This document shows, piece by piece, positions 1-7,835 of a stretch of DNA of 64,000 nucleotides. Made by a program: the position numbers and the translations under genes. Numbering within the stretch: position 1 is the stretch's first letter; each line of letters starts with the position of its first letter. Under the pieces are notes generated by a model that did not search any database, had not been told where the DNA came from, and was given only the letters and a program-made list of their open reading frames with translations. This DNA is from CAWDJT01 sp963828705 (GTDB taxonomy: Bacteria > Desulfobacterota > Syntrophobacteria > Syntrophobacterales > Syntrophobacteraceae): positions 1-64,000 of the forward strand of contig CAWHGA010000014.1 in NCBI GenBank assembly GCA_963828705.1. Reading direction: 5' to 3'.

Positions 1-287
1 GCTTCCATGAGGGGAGTCTGGGACGGAAACCTCGCCAGTGCTTGCAGAGGCCACACAGCGGCCGCTTGAAAAGGTCATTGACTTGTGCTGATCTCGAAGT
101 GCATATAGTTGTTAAGTAGGCTTCTGAATCGGGACCATTCGTCTGGCCAGAGCTTCCTGCGATTTTCCTCCATACTTCGAGCGCATTCACTGCCAGACCG
201 TTCTTGAGTCAGATCCGGGAGTACCGGAGCACGGAAGTGTCCAGTCGCGAAATAATCCGAAGAGGCTGTCTCTGTAGAGGATGAACC
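1..287. other. left edge, no gene assigned
   Basis: A short open frame runs from base 1 to a stop at about 69 on the plus strand and could be the tail of an upstream gene, but it is too short to recognise. The rest is the upstream region of the anti-sigma gene. No promoter or terminator stands out. Confidence 0.3.
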
Positions 288-752
288 GTGGCCATGATAG
301 GAAATGAGGGACCCATGATCGATATGATGGATGATCGGACCTTGGTCGTGAATCTTCCCAATAAGATTGGATATGAACGGATCGCCATGGATTGTTCGGC
401 TTCATTTGCAAGAATCGTGGGGTTCGTCCAGGAACGCATCGATGATCTCAAGACCGCGGTCTCCGAGGCCTGCCTCAATGCCATGGAACACGGCAACAGG
501 TGGCGGCCTGAGGCCAGAGTCATCGTTGCCATGGACTACAGAGACCACACTTTCACGGTATCGATTATGGATGAAGGCGAAGGTTTGTCGGAGACGCCAC
601 AGGAGCCCGATATCGAGAAGAAAATCGAGCAACTGGAAGTCCCCCGGGGATTAGGAATTTTCATCATCAAGCGGCTGGTGGATCAGTTGGAATTCAATCA
701 GATGAGCAGGCACGGTCACGTGGTCAGGATGGTGTTGAAGATGACCCGCTAG
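288..752 (+). CDS. RsbW-like anti-sigma regulatory factor (serine/threonine kinase, HATPase_c)
   Basis: This is a small soluble protein of about 154 residues consisting of a single GHKL ATPase domain. The N-box is visible as SEACLNAMEHGN (about residues 59-70), the G1 box as MDEGEGL, and the G2 box as PRGLGIFIIKRL near the C-terminus. Known members bind either a sigma factor or a STAS-domain antagonist and phosphorylate the latter. The STAS gene starts 40 bases downstream, so the two probably form a partner-switching pair. The start is uncertain: in-frame ATG codons at 288, 294 and 315 are all possible, and the conserved domain only begins around residue 15. No sigma factor or PP2C phosphatase is seen in this window. 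Confidence 0.85.
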   Translation: MAMIGNEGPMIDMMDDRTLVVNLPNKIGYERIAMDCSASFARIVGFVQERIDDLKTAVSEACLNAMEHGNRWRPEARVIVAMDYRDHTFTVSIMDEGEGLSETPQEPDIEKKIEQLEVPRGLGIFIIKRLVDQLEFNQMSRHGHVVRMVLKMTR

Positions 753-791
753 CCGCTTCCACCCTGTTTGCCTAAGAAATGCGAGTTGACC

Positions 792-1148
792 ATGGAGCAG
801 AAGAACGAAATCAAGATCGAGAAGCGGGATTCCCTGACGGTTCTGGATATCCAGGGTGATGTGACTATCCTATCCGAACCCTATCTGAACGAAGCCTACA
901 AAAACGTGCAAGAACTGCAAGCAGCAAAGATCCTGTTGAACTTCGACACCAACGCCTACATCAATAGTGGCGGCATTGCCCTGCTCATTCAGCTCCTCGC
1001 TCAAGCCAGGAAGAACAACCAGCAAGTGGGAATTACCGGGCTGTCCGCTCATTTCAAAAAAATCTTCATGATGGTTGGCATCACCAAGTTTGCCAAGATC
1101 CACGACTCGCTTGAGGAAGCCGTTACCGCCATGAACGCCGGGTCGTGA
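792..1148 (+). CDS. STAS-domain anti-sigma factor antagonist
   Basis: A protein of about 118 residues with one STAS domain, the fold of SpoIIAA/RsbV antagonists that release a sigma factor from its anti-sigma kinase. The ATG at 792 is preferred over an upstream TTG at 768, because the STAS fold begins at about residue 8 from this start. The loop that normally reads DSSG, where the second Ser is the phosphorylation site, reads INSGGI here (about residues 59-64). If the alignment is right, the phosphorylatable Ser is Gly. Downstream residues HFKKIFMMVGITKF match the usual C-terminal STAS helix. It follows the RsbW-like gene closely and precedes the cyclic-nucleotide-domain gene, likely as one operon. 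Confidence 0.85.
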   Translation: MEQKNEIKIEKRDSLTVLDIQGDVTILSEPYLNEAYKNVQELQAAKILLNFDTNAYINSGGIALLIQLLAQARKNNQQVGITGLSAHFKKIFMMVGITKFAKIHDSLEEAVTAMNAGS

Positions 1149-1197
1149 ACCCTTAACCTTGCCCGCATCCCGGGCGATCTCTAGGAGGAGTCGCACC

Positions 1198-1659
1198 ATG
1201 CCGCTGCCTCCATGTTTCCTTTTTCAGGGACTCTCCGAACTGCAGTTGGATCGTCTGGGCCATGTCGCCAAGGTCATCCAGATCCACACGGGCGACTGGC
1301 TGGCCCATGAAGGCCGTGAGGCCGATGATTTCTTCGTGCTGCAAGAAGGCGCCGTGGAGTCATTGACGACTGTTGCCGATCACTTTGGACTTCCCATAGC
1401 CATCCACCGTTCAGCCGGAGACTGCTTCGGGTCCCCGGCACTGCTCCCCCCTCACGTGTACAGCCTCTCCTACCGCTGCCTGGAAGATGGATCGGTGTAT
1501 GCCCTCTCGCGGAAAATCCTTTGGGAATTCTTCGTCGAAGACCATGAGATGGGACTCGCGGTCATGACCAATCTGGCCCAGCACCTGCTCGGTCGCCTTC
1601 GAGAAACCAGACAGGAAATCAAGACGCACTTTCAGGCCCTCTTCCGGTCAACTCTTTAG
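1198..1659 (+). CDS. cyclic nucleotide-binding-like domain protein
   Basis: A protein of about 153 residues with a Crp-type beta-barrel domain covering most of its length and no DNA-binding helix-turn-helix after it. The start at 1198 is set by an AGGAGG-like site at 1182-1188. The phosphate-binding cassette is recognisable as AGDCFGSPALL, but the canonical FGE...R(T/S)A is degraded: Ser replaces Glu and no Arg sits at the expected place. Nucleotide binding is therefore doubtful, and the domain may be a protein-interaction module. It lies 49 bases after the STAS gene and upstream of a class III cyclase gene, which suggests one signalling unit. Confidence 0.75.
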   Translation: MPLPPCFLFQGLSELQLDRLGHVAKVIQIHTGDWLAHEGREADDFFVLQEGAVESLTTVADHFGLPIAIHRSAGDCFGSPALLPPHVYSLSYRCLEDGSVYALSRKILWEFFVEDHEMGLAVMTNLAQHLLGRLRETRQEIKTHFQALFRSTL

Positions 1660-1754
1660 TACTACAACGAGGCTTCGAGACTGGATGCGGGTTCATGGCC
1701 TCCCCTCTCCCCCGAAGCGGGAATGAGAGCTAAGACAACTTCTTTGTTGGATTC

Positions 1755-1779
1755 GTAGGGGCGGGGTTTATCCCCGCCC
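1755..1779 (+). repeat. left REP palindrome of the RAYT element
   Basis: A 25-bp sequence beginning GTAGGGGCGGGGTTTATC is the exact reverse complement of the sequence at 2280-2304. Its core is itself palindromic (GGGCGGGG...CCCCGCCC). It lies just ahead of the transposase gene. Confidence 0.9.
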
Positions 1780-1792
1780 ACAGGGGCTCCCT

Positions 1793-2320
1793 GTGCAAGA
1801 CGTACCAACACGGAAAAGAATCCGACTTACAAACAGCGTCTATCAGCAGGGCCATGCATTCTCCATAACCATCACCAGCGAGGGGAGATACCCGTGGTTT
1901 CTCTTGTATCAACGATTGGCGGCCATGGCCGTCGAACTCCTTGTGCATTTTGCCAGGACCCGAGAAACGGTCCTTTATGCATGGTGCATAATGCCGGATC
2001 ATATACACATACTTTTGCAGGACAAAGATGTCGTGGGGTTTGTTCGGTTGCTCAAGGGAAGGCTTACACCTGAGGCGCGTAGCTTGGAGCCCGGTCGGGT
2101 GCTGTGGCAGCGGAGCTTTTACGACCATGCACTCCGCAAGGTTGAATCACTAGGCGATATTGCACTCTACATTTGGCAGAATCCATCCCGTGCGGGGATC
2201 GCTGATTGTGCTTCCGACTACCCATGGTCCGGCTCCCTGGTCTGGCCGAATTGGAAGGCGATGCTGGATGTCGATGAACGGGCGGGGATAAACCCCGCCC
2301 CTACGGACCACAAAACCTAA
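1793..2320 (+). CDS. REP-associated tyrosine transposase (IS200-like Y1 family)
   Basis: A Y1-type transposase-like protein of about 175 residues at most. It contains the PDHIHILL motif (the HUH metal-binding pair) and further downstream the conserved YIWQNPSRAGI segment that carries the candidate catalytic Tyr, followed by YPWSGS. These are hallmarks of RAYT proteins, which cleave and mobilise single-stranded REP sequences. The gene is bracketed by two perfect inverted copies of a 25-bp palindrome. The coding frame runs through the right copy, giving the translated tail AGINPAPT. A likely true start is the ATG at 1854 or an upstream alternative start near 1793; neither has a clear ribosome-binding site. 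Confidence 0.85.
   Translation: MQDVPTRKRIRLTNSVYQQGHAFSITITSEGRYPWFLLYQRLAAMAVELLVHFARTRETVLYAWCIMPDHIHILLQDKDVVGFVRLLKGRLTPEARSLEPGRVLWQRSFYDHALRKVESLGDIALYIWQNPSRAGIADCASDYPWSGSLVWPNWKAMLDVDERAGINPAPTDHKT
2280..2304 (-). repeat. right REP palindrome of the RAYT element
   Basis: Exact inverted copy of the sequence at 1755-1779. It lies inside the 3' end of the transposase gene and is translated as part of it. Confidence 0.9.
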
Positions 2321-2431
2321 GTCAGCGCTTATGCCCCAACGGGGGAGAAGGGGAGTGATGCTTCGTTATGGTGTTAGAGTCCTTTAAGGCGAACAAGGTT
2401 TCATGAGCAGAAATTTCATGGAGAGTTTGGT

Positions 2432-3718
2432 ATGGATTTGCATCCGGAAGTACAAGAAGCCCATGCTTCCATAGGGAAAACCGAGCACATCCAGACGTCA
2501 CTGGACGAGAAGACCCTCTATCTGAAGACCCTCTATGACTTGGGTCACGAAGTGTTCAGCACCACGGATCCCGAGACCATCCTCAGGAACTTCCTGCTTA
2601 TGACCATGGGGAACTTCGGCGTGATGGAGGGCTTCATCCTGACGATGCACACGGTCACCAGGGAAATCGATCATTTTGTATCCCTGGGGTTTCCCAATGA
2701 AGCCTTTCGATCGTTGCGGGATGGGGCTAGACTGATCCTGATCCAGGTAAGTCAGCAAGGACCGGTCAAGAACACCTGCCTGCCGCTTTTCCCTGGTCTG
2801 TTGACTCCATTGGTGACTTGCACCCTGTCTTTCCGTGTCGAACACGATCACATCGGCCTCCTGGGGCTCGGTGCCAAGATTGTCGGCGAGCCTTACAGTG
2901 AAGGCGATGAGGAGCTATTGTCGATTCTCTTCAACAACCTCGCGGTATCGCTGTCCAATGCCCGGTCATTTCAGCGCATCCAGCGCCTCAATGAGAACCT
3001 CCATACCTCGAATATCCAACTCGAACAAGCCCTGAACGAGCTCAGAGCCGCCATGCGGAAAGTGGAAATCCTCGAGAGCATGAAGGCCAATCTGAGCAAG
3101 TTTGTGCCCAACACTGTTTGCAGGCTCATTGAAAAGTCCCCGACATTCGATCTTCCGTCCTCCCGGGAACAGGATGTCTCGGTGCTGTTTCTGGATATCG
3201 AAGGCTACACCAGGATCTGTGAAAAGCTGGACCCAGCCCACCTCAACGCCATCATCGAAAAGTTCTTTTCGGCGGTGATGGACGCCATCTATGCCAACAA
3301 CGGCGATGTCAATGAAACAGCCGGCGACGGCCTGATGGTGCTGTTTCTCGACGAGGACCCACAAATCAATGCTTTGGAGGCTGTACGTACCGCCCTGCTG
3401 GTGCGGGAAAAGGTGGCTGCGATAACGAAGGAGTCCGGATCCTTATCCGAACCTGTACTGATCAACATCGGGATCAATTCAGGGCCGGCTCTGGTGGGAG
3501 CCGTCAAATTTGAAAGTTACACGGGATCTCGCTGGACTTACACGGCACGGGGATCAACAACCAACGTGGCGGCAAGGATCGGTGGTTTGGCCACCGGGGG
3601 CGGGGTGTTTCTTTCAGGGGGCACGGCAGCACGGGTGGGCGATCATTACGAATTGAGATCCATGGGCAAACTCAAGTTGAAAAACGTCTCGGAAGAGGTG
3701 GAGGTGTTCTCGTTATAA
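2432..3718 (+). CDS. GAF domain-class III adenylate/guanylate cyclase
   Basis: A soluble 428-residue protein. Residues of about 30-180 form a GAF-like sensory domain, 185-225 form a coiled-coil linker, and 245-428 form a class III cyclase homology domain. Metal-binding Asp residues are visible in FLDIEGYT and in TAGDGLMVLF. The usual purine-reading Lys before the second Asp is Glu (VNETAGDG), and the Asp of the GDxVNxAAR motif is Ser (RGSTTNVAARIG). The product could therefore be cAMP, cGMP or neither. The start at 2432 has a GGAGAG site at 2420-2425. Its GAF input and its position after a cyclic-nucleotide-domain protein suggest a local second-messenger circuit. Confidence 0.85.
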   Translation: MDLHPEVQEAHASIGKTEHIQTSLDEKTLYLKTLYDLGHEVFSTTDPETILRNFLLMTMGNFGVMEGFILTMHTVTREIDHFVSLGFPNEAFRSLRDGARLILIQVSQQGPVKNTCLPLFPGLLTPLVTCTLSFRVEHDHIGLLGLGAKIVGEPYSEGDEELLSILFNNLAVSLSNARSFQRIQRLNENLHTSNIQLEQALNELRAAMRKVEILESMKANLSKFVPNTVCRLIEKSPTFDLPSSREQDVSVLFLDIEGYTRICEKLDPAHLNAIIEKFFSAVMDAIYANNGDVNETAGDGLMVLFLDEDPQINALEAVRTALLVREKVAAITKESGSLSEPVLINIGINSGPALVGAVKFESYTGSRWTYTARGSTTNVAARIGGLATGGGVFLSGGTAARVGDHYELRSMGKLKLKNVSEEVEVFSL

Positions 3719-4418
3719 GGGTAGGGATCGCGAGGCTGCCTGCAGGTTTTGCGCGGGGATCATGCGACTCAAAGCCGATCTGCTTTACATGACTGAGTTT
3801 ATCGGTACCTCTGGTTGCCTTTGGTGAGGCGCAAAGTGTCGGAAAGGTTTCAGTTGGTGAGGTGTTTCGGGTGTTGGCCACAATCTTATGCAATTCTAAT
3901 TGGTTGCATCCGTAGCGAAGGGCTGAGTGCTTAATCGGTGTCGTATGGTTTGCGCTTCCATTGCTCAATAGGATTAAACGCTCTTGGCCAAGACCAACTC
4001 CGGTGCCGATTTCCAAATTCCTAGTGGGTACGTGCGTTCTCTTTCCGGGATGTGTCCCGATTGACTTCAAGTGGAATCACGTTGAAAGACTAGCTTCACC
4101 ATCTTTCAGATCTGGAGGAGAACATGAAAGCGCCTAGTTCGTTTCCATCCGGAAACTACTGGGTTTCATCTGGGGCAGGGTTAGTCCCCCACCCCGAAGA
4201 CCTACCAGCAGTTGCGCATCTAAAGGCCCGCCCCTACAGAAGTCGGTCGACCAGATGCCTTTTCCGCCCACTAGTTGGTAGAAGATATCTATGCTATCAG
4301 CAGTGCACTTCAGCCTACCGCCTTTCCTTACTTTTGGTATATACTCTACCGGAGATTTTCTGTTCTCGGGTATGATCCTGGTCACGGGGGGAACTCTGGT
4401 TCGCAGGGAGAATACAAC
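3719..4418. other. gene-poor intergenic stretch
   Basis: No convincing gene is seen. A strong GGAGGAG ribosome-binding-like site at 4112-4118 precedes an ATG at 4124 that opens an 83-codon frame to 4375. The translated sequence is low in recognisable protein character and resembles nothing known to me, so it is either noncoding or a remnant. Confidence 0.4.
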
Positions 4419-4813
4419 ATGACGGAATCAGAAGAATTGAAAGATCAGCGGAAACACAAACGCTTTTCCCCCAAGGAGTGGGTTTCTGCGTTCTGTCAAA
4501 CATCTATCGTCGGCATAGGCAAGCTCGTGGATATCAGCAAAGGAGGTGTCGCTTTCCAATACGTCCAACGTTCCGGCATCAATGCTGGCTCTCTCGAAAA
4601 AGTCACTGAAGCTGGATCTTTTTGAGACTGTCACTTCTCACGGCGTGAAAGGAATTGAGTGCAACGTCGTATACGACACTGAAGTGCCCAGGCAGAATGG
4701 TTTGTCGGGCAGCTCGCTTGAGGCGCTGTGGAGTTGAGTTTGGCGAACATAACTGGTATCAATCTTTTCAGTTGGATATGTTCATCAAGGACTTCACCGG
4801 TGAGGAAAATTGA
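4419..4813 (+). pseudogene. PilZ domain protein, split by two frameshifts
   Basis: Translation from the ATG at 4419 (AGGGAG site at 4405-4410) gives RKHKRF followed by LVDISKGGVAFQY, the two signature motifs of a PilZ c-di-GMP receptor (RxxxR and DxSxxG). The frame is then lost near 4560-4580. It continues in another frame as KKSLKLDLFETV through YDTEVPRQ, and after a second break near 4725 it resumes as RCGVEFGEHNWYQ to a stop at 4811-4813. The three pieces together form a normal one-domain protein of about 130 residues. The breaks may be sequencing indels, as elsewhere in this window, or real decay in this gene-poor region. Confidence 0.75.
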
Positions 4814-5350
4814 TACTATCCCCTGCCCGTTGTGGCGAAGAGATGGTCGCATTGGTGAGAGCAGGACAGTCAGACCTGTGGAAATAGCTGAAACCAGAAA
4901 GGTGGTTTTGGGCATGAGCTCAGTCTTCGCCGCCGCCGATCTGTGGACTCAAAAGAGACAACCTTCAATGCAGAGGGCAAAGTGTCGTTTCTAGGTTCAA
5001 CGCAATACTAATCACGCCCCCAAACTGATATCAACGTTACCGGGTGGCCGGATCAGCACACTGGCTGCCCGGTTTGCCCGATCTTTCCAGCCTGGAGAAG
5101 GTGATTTCAGGCAGGTCCTTATAAACTCCCCTTACTTTCTTCCTTGTGGCCTTCCCCCCGAGTAATGCAAGCTTAAGCATCCCAAATACGATCAGGACCG
5201 AGTCGCTGCAGCCCGACTGCTGTCAATCGCTCAAAGTGCGGTGGGGCTTGGTGGTGAAGGGGGTATTAGGGGAGGAGATGAAGCGAGGTATACCCCGAAG
5301 CGCAGGCAGCATGGCGTCCGCGCTTCGGGACTCACCGGGAAGTGCTGCGG
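4814..5350. other. intergenic, nothing recognised
   Basis: This stretch lies between the PilZ remnant and the end of serC. Only short frames without family resemblance are present. Confidence 0.4.
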
Positions 5351-6436
5351 TCAGCCGTTCTTTTTGGCGAAGTCTTTCATGAAATCCACCAAGGACTGTA
5401 CTGCTGCCAGCGGCACGGCATTGTAAAGGGAAGCCCGGCAACCGCCCACGGAACGGTGCCCTTTCAGTCCGCCAAGTTGAGCGGCCAGGCTTTGTTCGAT
5501 GAAACGCTTTTCCAGTTCCGGGGTCGGCAGCCGGAATGTTACGTTCATCTGGGAACGCGAACCGGGTTCAGCCGTACCGCGATAGAAATCCTGGCTGTCG
5601 ATGTGCCCGTAAATGAGCGCCGCCTTCTGGTTATTGACAGCTTCCATCTTGTCCAACCCGCCCACTGTCTCTTCCAGCCATTTGGCCACCAACTGCACCA
5701 CGTAGATGGCGAAGCAGGGCGGGGTGTTGTACATTGATTTCTTTTCGGCGTAGGTGGTGTATTTGAGCATCGATGGAAGCGCCGCGGGCACCCGTTCGAG
5801 CAAATCGTTGCGCAGGATCACCAAGGTTACCCCGGCGGGTCCGGCGTTTTTTTGGGCGCCTGCGTAGATCAGACCGAACGGGGTCGGATCGAAAGCGCGG
5901 CTGAAGATGTCCGATGACATGTCGCAGACAATGGGCACCTGGCCGCTGACCGGGAAGGACCGCCACTGGGTGCCGCGAATGGTGTTGTTGGAAGTCAGAT
6001 GCAGGTAGGCCGCCTGGCCGTCGACCGGAATCGCCCGGGGAATGTAGGTGTATTCCCGGTCGGCCGAAGAAGCCACAACCCGCACGTCTTTTCCCAGGAT
6101 CTGAGCTTCCTTGATGGCCTTGCTGGACCAGGTGCCGGTATCCACGTAGTCCAGCGGCTTCCCGGCAACCGCCAGATTCATGGGCGCCATGGCGAACTGG
6201 AGGCTGGCTCCGCCCTGAAGAAAAAGCACCTGATAGCCATCATCCAATTTCAGCAACCGTTTGATGCGGGCAATGGCATCGTCGAGAACGTCTTCAAACC
6301 ACTTGGACCGGTGGCTGACTTCCAGAATGGACATGCCCGAGCCATGGAAGTCGATGAGTTCGGCCTGGATTTCTTCGAGAACGGCAAGGGGCAGTGCGGC
6401 GGGCCCAGCATTGAAATTGTGAATTCGTTCGCTCAT
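5351..6436 (-). CDS. serC: phosphoserine aminotransferase
   Basis: A complete 361-residue class V aminotransferase, the usual length of SerC. It converts 3-phosphohydroxypyruvate and glutamate to phosphoserine in serine biosynthesis, and the family can also act in pyridoxal phosphate synthesis. It opens with the SerC signature HNFNAGPAALP, has HGSGMSILEVSHRSK and LFLQGGASLQF, and carries the PLP lysine in YAGAQKNAGPAG. The C-terminal GGLKGHRSVGGCRASLYNA motif is also typical. The start at 6436 follows a GAGGAGGAT site. It stands alone on the minus strand, with no serA next to it. Confidence 0.97.
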   Translation of the reverse strand: MSERIHNFNAGPAALPLAVLEEIQAELIDFHGSGMSILEVSHRSKWFEDVLDDAIARIKRLLKLDDGYQVLFLQGGASLQFAMAPMNLAVAGKPLDYVDTGTWSSKAIKEAQILGKDVRVVASSADREYTYIPRAIPVDGQAAYLHLTSNNTIRGTQWRSFPVSGQVPIVCDMSSDIFSRAFDPTPFGLIYAGAQKNAGPAGVTLVILRNDLLERVPAALPSMLKYTTYAEKKSMYNTPPCFAIYVVQLVAKWLEETVGGLDKMEAVNNQKAALIYGHIDSQDFYRGTAEPGSRSQMNVTFRLPTPELEKRFIEQSLAAQLGGLKGHRSVGGCRASLYNAVPLAAVQSLVDFMKDFAKKNG

Positions 6437-6934
6437 GGTGTTGTCATCCTCCTCTTGGTCTCTGCCCTCTGATTCACAGGAACTGACCCATCAGCCGGGT
6501 TCTCGCCGGGCCATGTCGAACCGAGCGAAGCCTGGCCTAGTCCATCAAGTGTCGTGGCTGCTGCGGGCTTTTTAAGGGTTTACGAAAAGAGCGAAAAAGC
6601 TACTCAGGTAACCTGGCTTTGTCAATGAGTTTTTGCCGCACGCCCAGGCTCCGTCTCCGGGTCGGACTTTCCGGTGGGCACAAGTGCTCACGAGTCTACA
6701 CCACTGACCAGCGTTGAACCATCCCAAGGAGATGCCTCGATGTGTGCTGTCACCTCCAAGAGCCCAAACCTTCAGTGAACAGCTATGCCGGGGGATGGCG
6801 GCCCGCCGCCTTCCGGGTGCATACCGAAATCCCCCGGGTGTTTCGGCTTGCGATGCCAAGCGGCTGCGTTGTACCCTCAGAGCCGATCTGGATGGAGTTT
6901 CGAGAATAACACTTCATTGGCATCAGGAGTCGGG
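6437..6934. other. divergent intergenic region
   Basis: About 500 bases lie between the divergently oriented serC and the ThiF-like gene, so it must contain both promoters. Several GC-rich inverted segments occur around 6640-6690 and 6790-6860, but I could not fit them to a known riboswitch. Confidence 0.4.
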
Positions 6935-7786
6935 ATGGCCGATCTTGACCAACACGCTCATATCCTTGATTGCGATGGCCGGCTACAACGATATGTGGAA
7001 GACGACGCTCTGCTGGAGTGGGCTGAGGAAAACGCGCTGAGCCCTGGGAGTGCGCAGTTGGAAGCCCTGCGCCGCGGGATTATTCCCAGCCGCTATGCCA
7101 GGAACCTTAGCGCTCTCACCCTGGAAGAACAGCAACGGATTTGCGGCAGTACTGTCCTGGTGTGCGGCTGCGGCGGCTTGGGGGGAATCCTCGTGCAGTT
7201 GCTGGCTCGCGCGGGCGTGGGGCGACTGCGCATCGTGGATGGCGATGTCTTCGCGCCTTCCAATCTGAATCGACAACTCTTCAGCGATAGGACCTCACTG
7301 GCCAGGGCCAAAGCCGAGGTTGCCGCCGAGACCTTGCGGATCGTGAATCCGTTCACTTCAGCAGATGCCATCCGGGAAAACTTCATGGAAACCAATGCTG
7401 AACGTCTGGTCGGGGGGACGGACCTGGTATTGGATGCGCTGGACAATATTGAAGGTCGCCGGCTGTTGGCGACGACAGCCAAGAATCTCAAAGTGCCCTT
7501 GATCCACGCTGCCGTGGCAGGATGGTGGGGGCAAGTGAGCACCTTGCTGCCGGACGGCAGCGTTGATCTAAGTAGCATCTACGGCACCCAGCGGAGCCGC
7601 GATGCGGCCGAACAGAGTCTCGGGGTGCTGGGGCCGGTGGCGGCAACCATCGGCAGTCTGCAGGCTCTGGAAGCCGTGCGCATCCTCTGTGGACGGCCTT
7701 CGGCCTATAGTGGCCGGCTGCTGTATTTCGACGGCGAAAGCGGGCGGATGGAAGTAATGCCGCTGGAACCGGCAAGCTTCGAGTAA
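6935..7786 (+). CDS. ThiF/MoeB/HesA family E1-like adenylyltransferase
   Basis: From the ATG at 6935 (CAGGAG site at 6923-6928) the protein has 283 residues. It contains the Rossmann nucleotide loop VCGCGGLGG, the GDVFAPSNLNRQLF motif that contacts the adenylated Ub-like partner, and the C-terminal GVLGPVAATIGSLQALEAVR helix. Family members adenylate the C-terminus of ThiS- or MoaD-like sulfur carriers. The two CxxC zinc-binding pairs found in MoeB and ThiF are absent: the segment that normally reads CxxC just after the catalytic core reads LSSIYG. No ThiS or MoaD gene is adjacent, so the partner is unknown. Confidence 0.8.
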   Translation: MADLDQHAHILDCDGRLQRYVEDDALLEWAEENALSPGSAQLEALRRGIIPSRYARNLSALTLEEQQRICGSTVLVCGCGGLGGILVQLLARAGVGRLRIVDGDVFAPSNLNRQLFSDRTSLARAKAEVAAETLRIVNPFTSADAIRENFMETNAERLVGGTDLVLDALDNIEGRRLLATTAKNLKVPLIHAAVAGWWGQVSTLLPDGSVDLSSIYGTQRSRDAAEQSLGVLGPVAATIGSLQALEAVRILCGRPSAYSGRLLYFDGESGRMEVMPLEPASFE

Positions 7787-7835
7787 GGTTGGTGGCTGTC
7801 TGCGGGACGGTTCTTGAATTGAGCAGGAGGAGAGC

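Noticed and set aside
6590..6934. Possible molybdenum cofactor or TPP riboswitch ahead of the ThiF-like gene
   Set aside because: GC-rich inverted segments are present, but the conserved cores of either riboswitch could not be matched.
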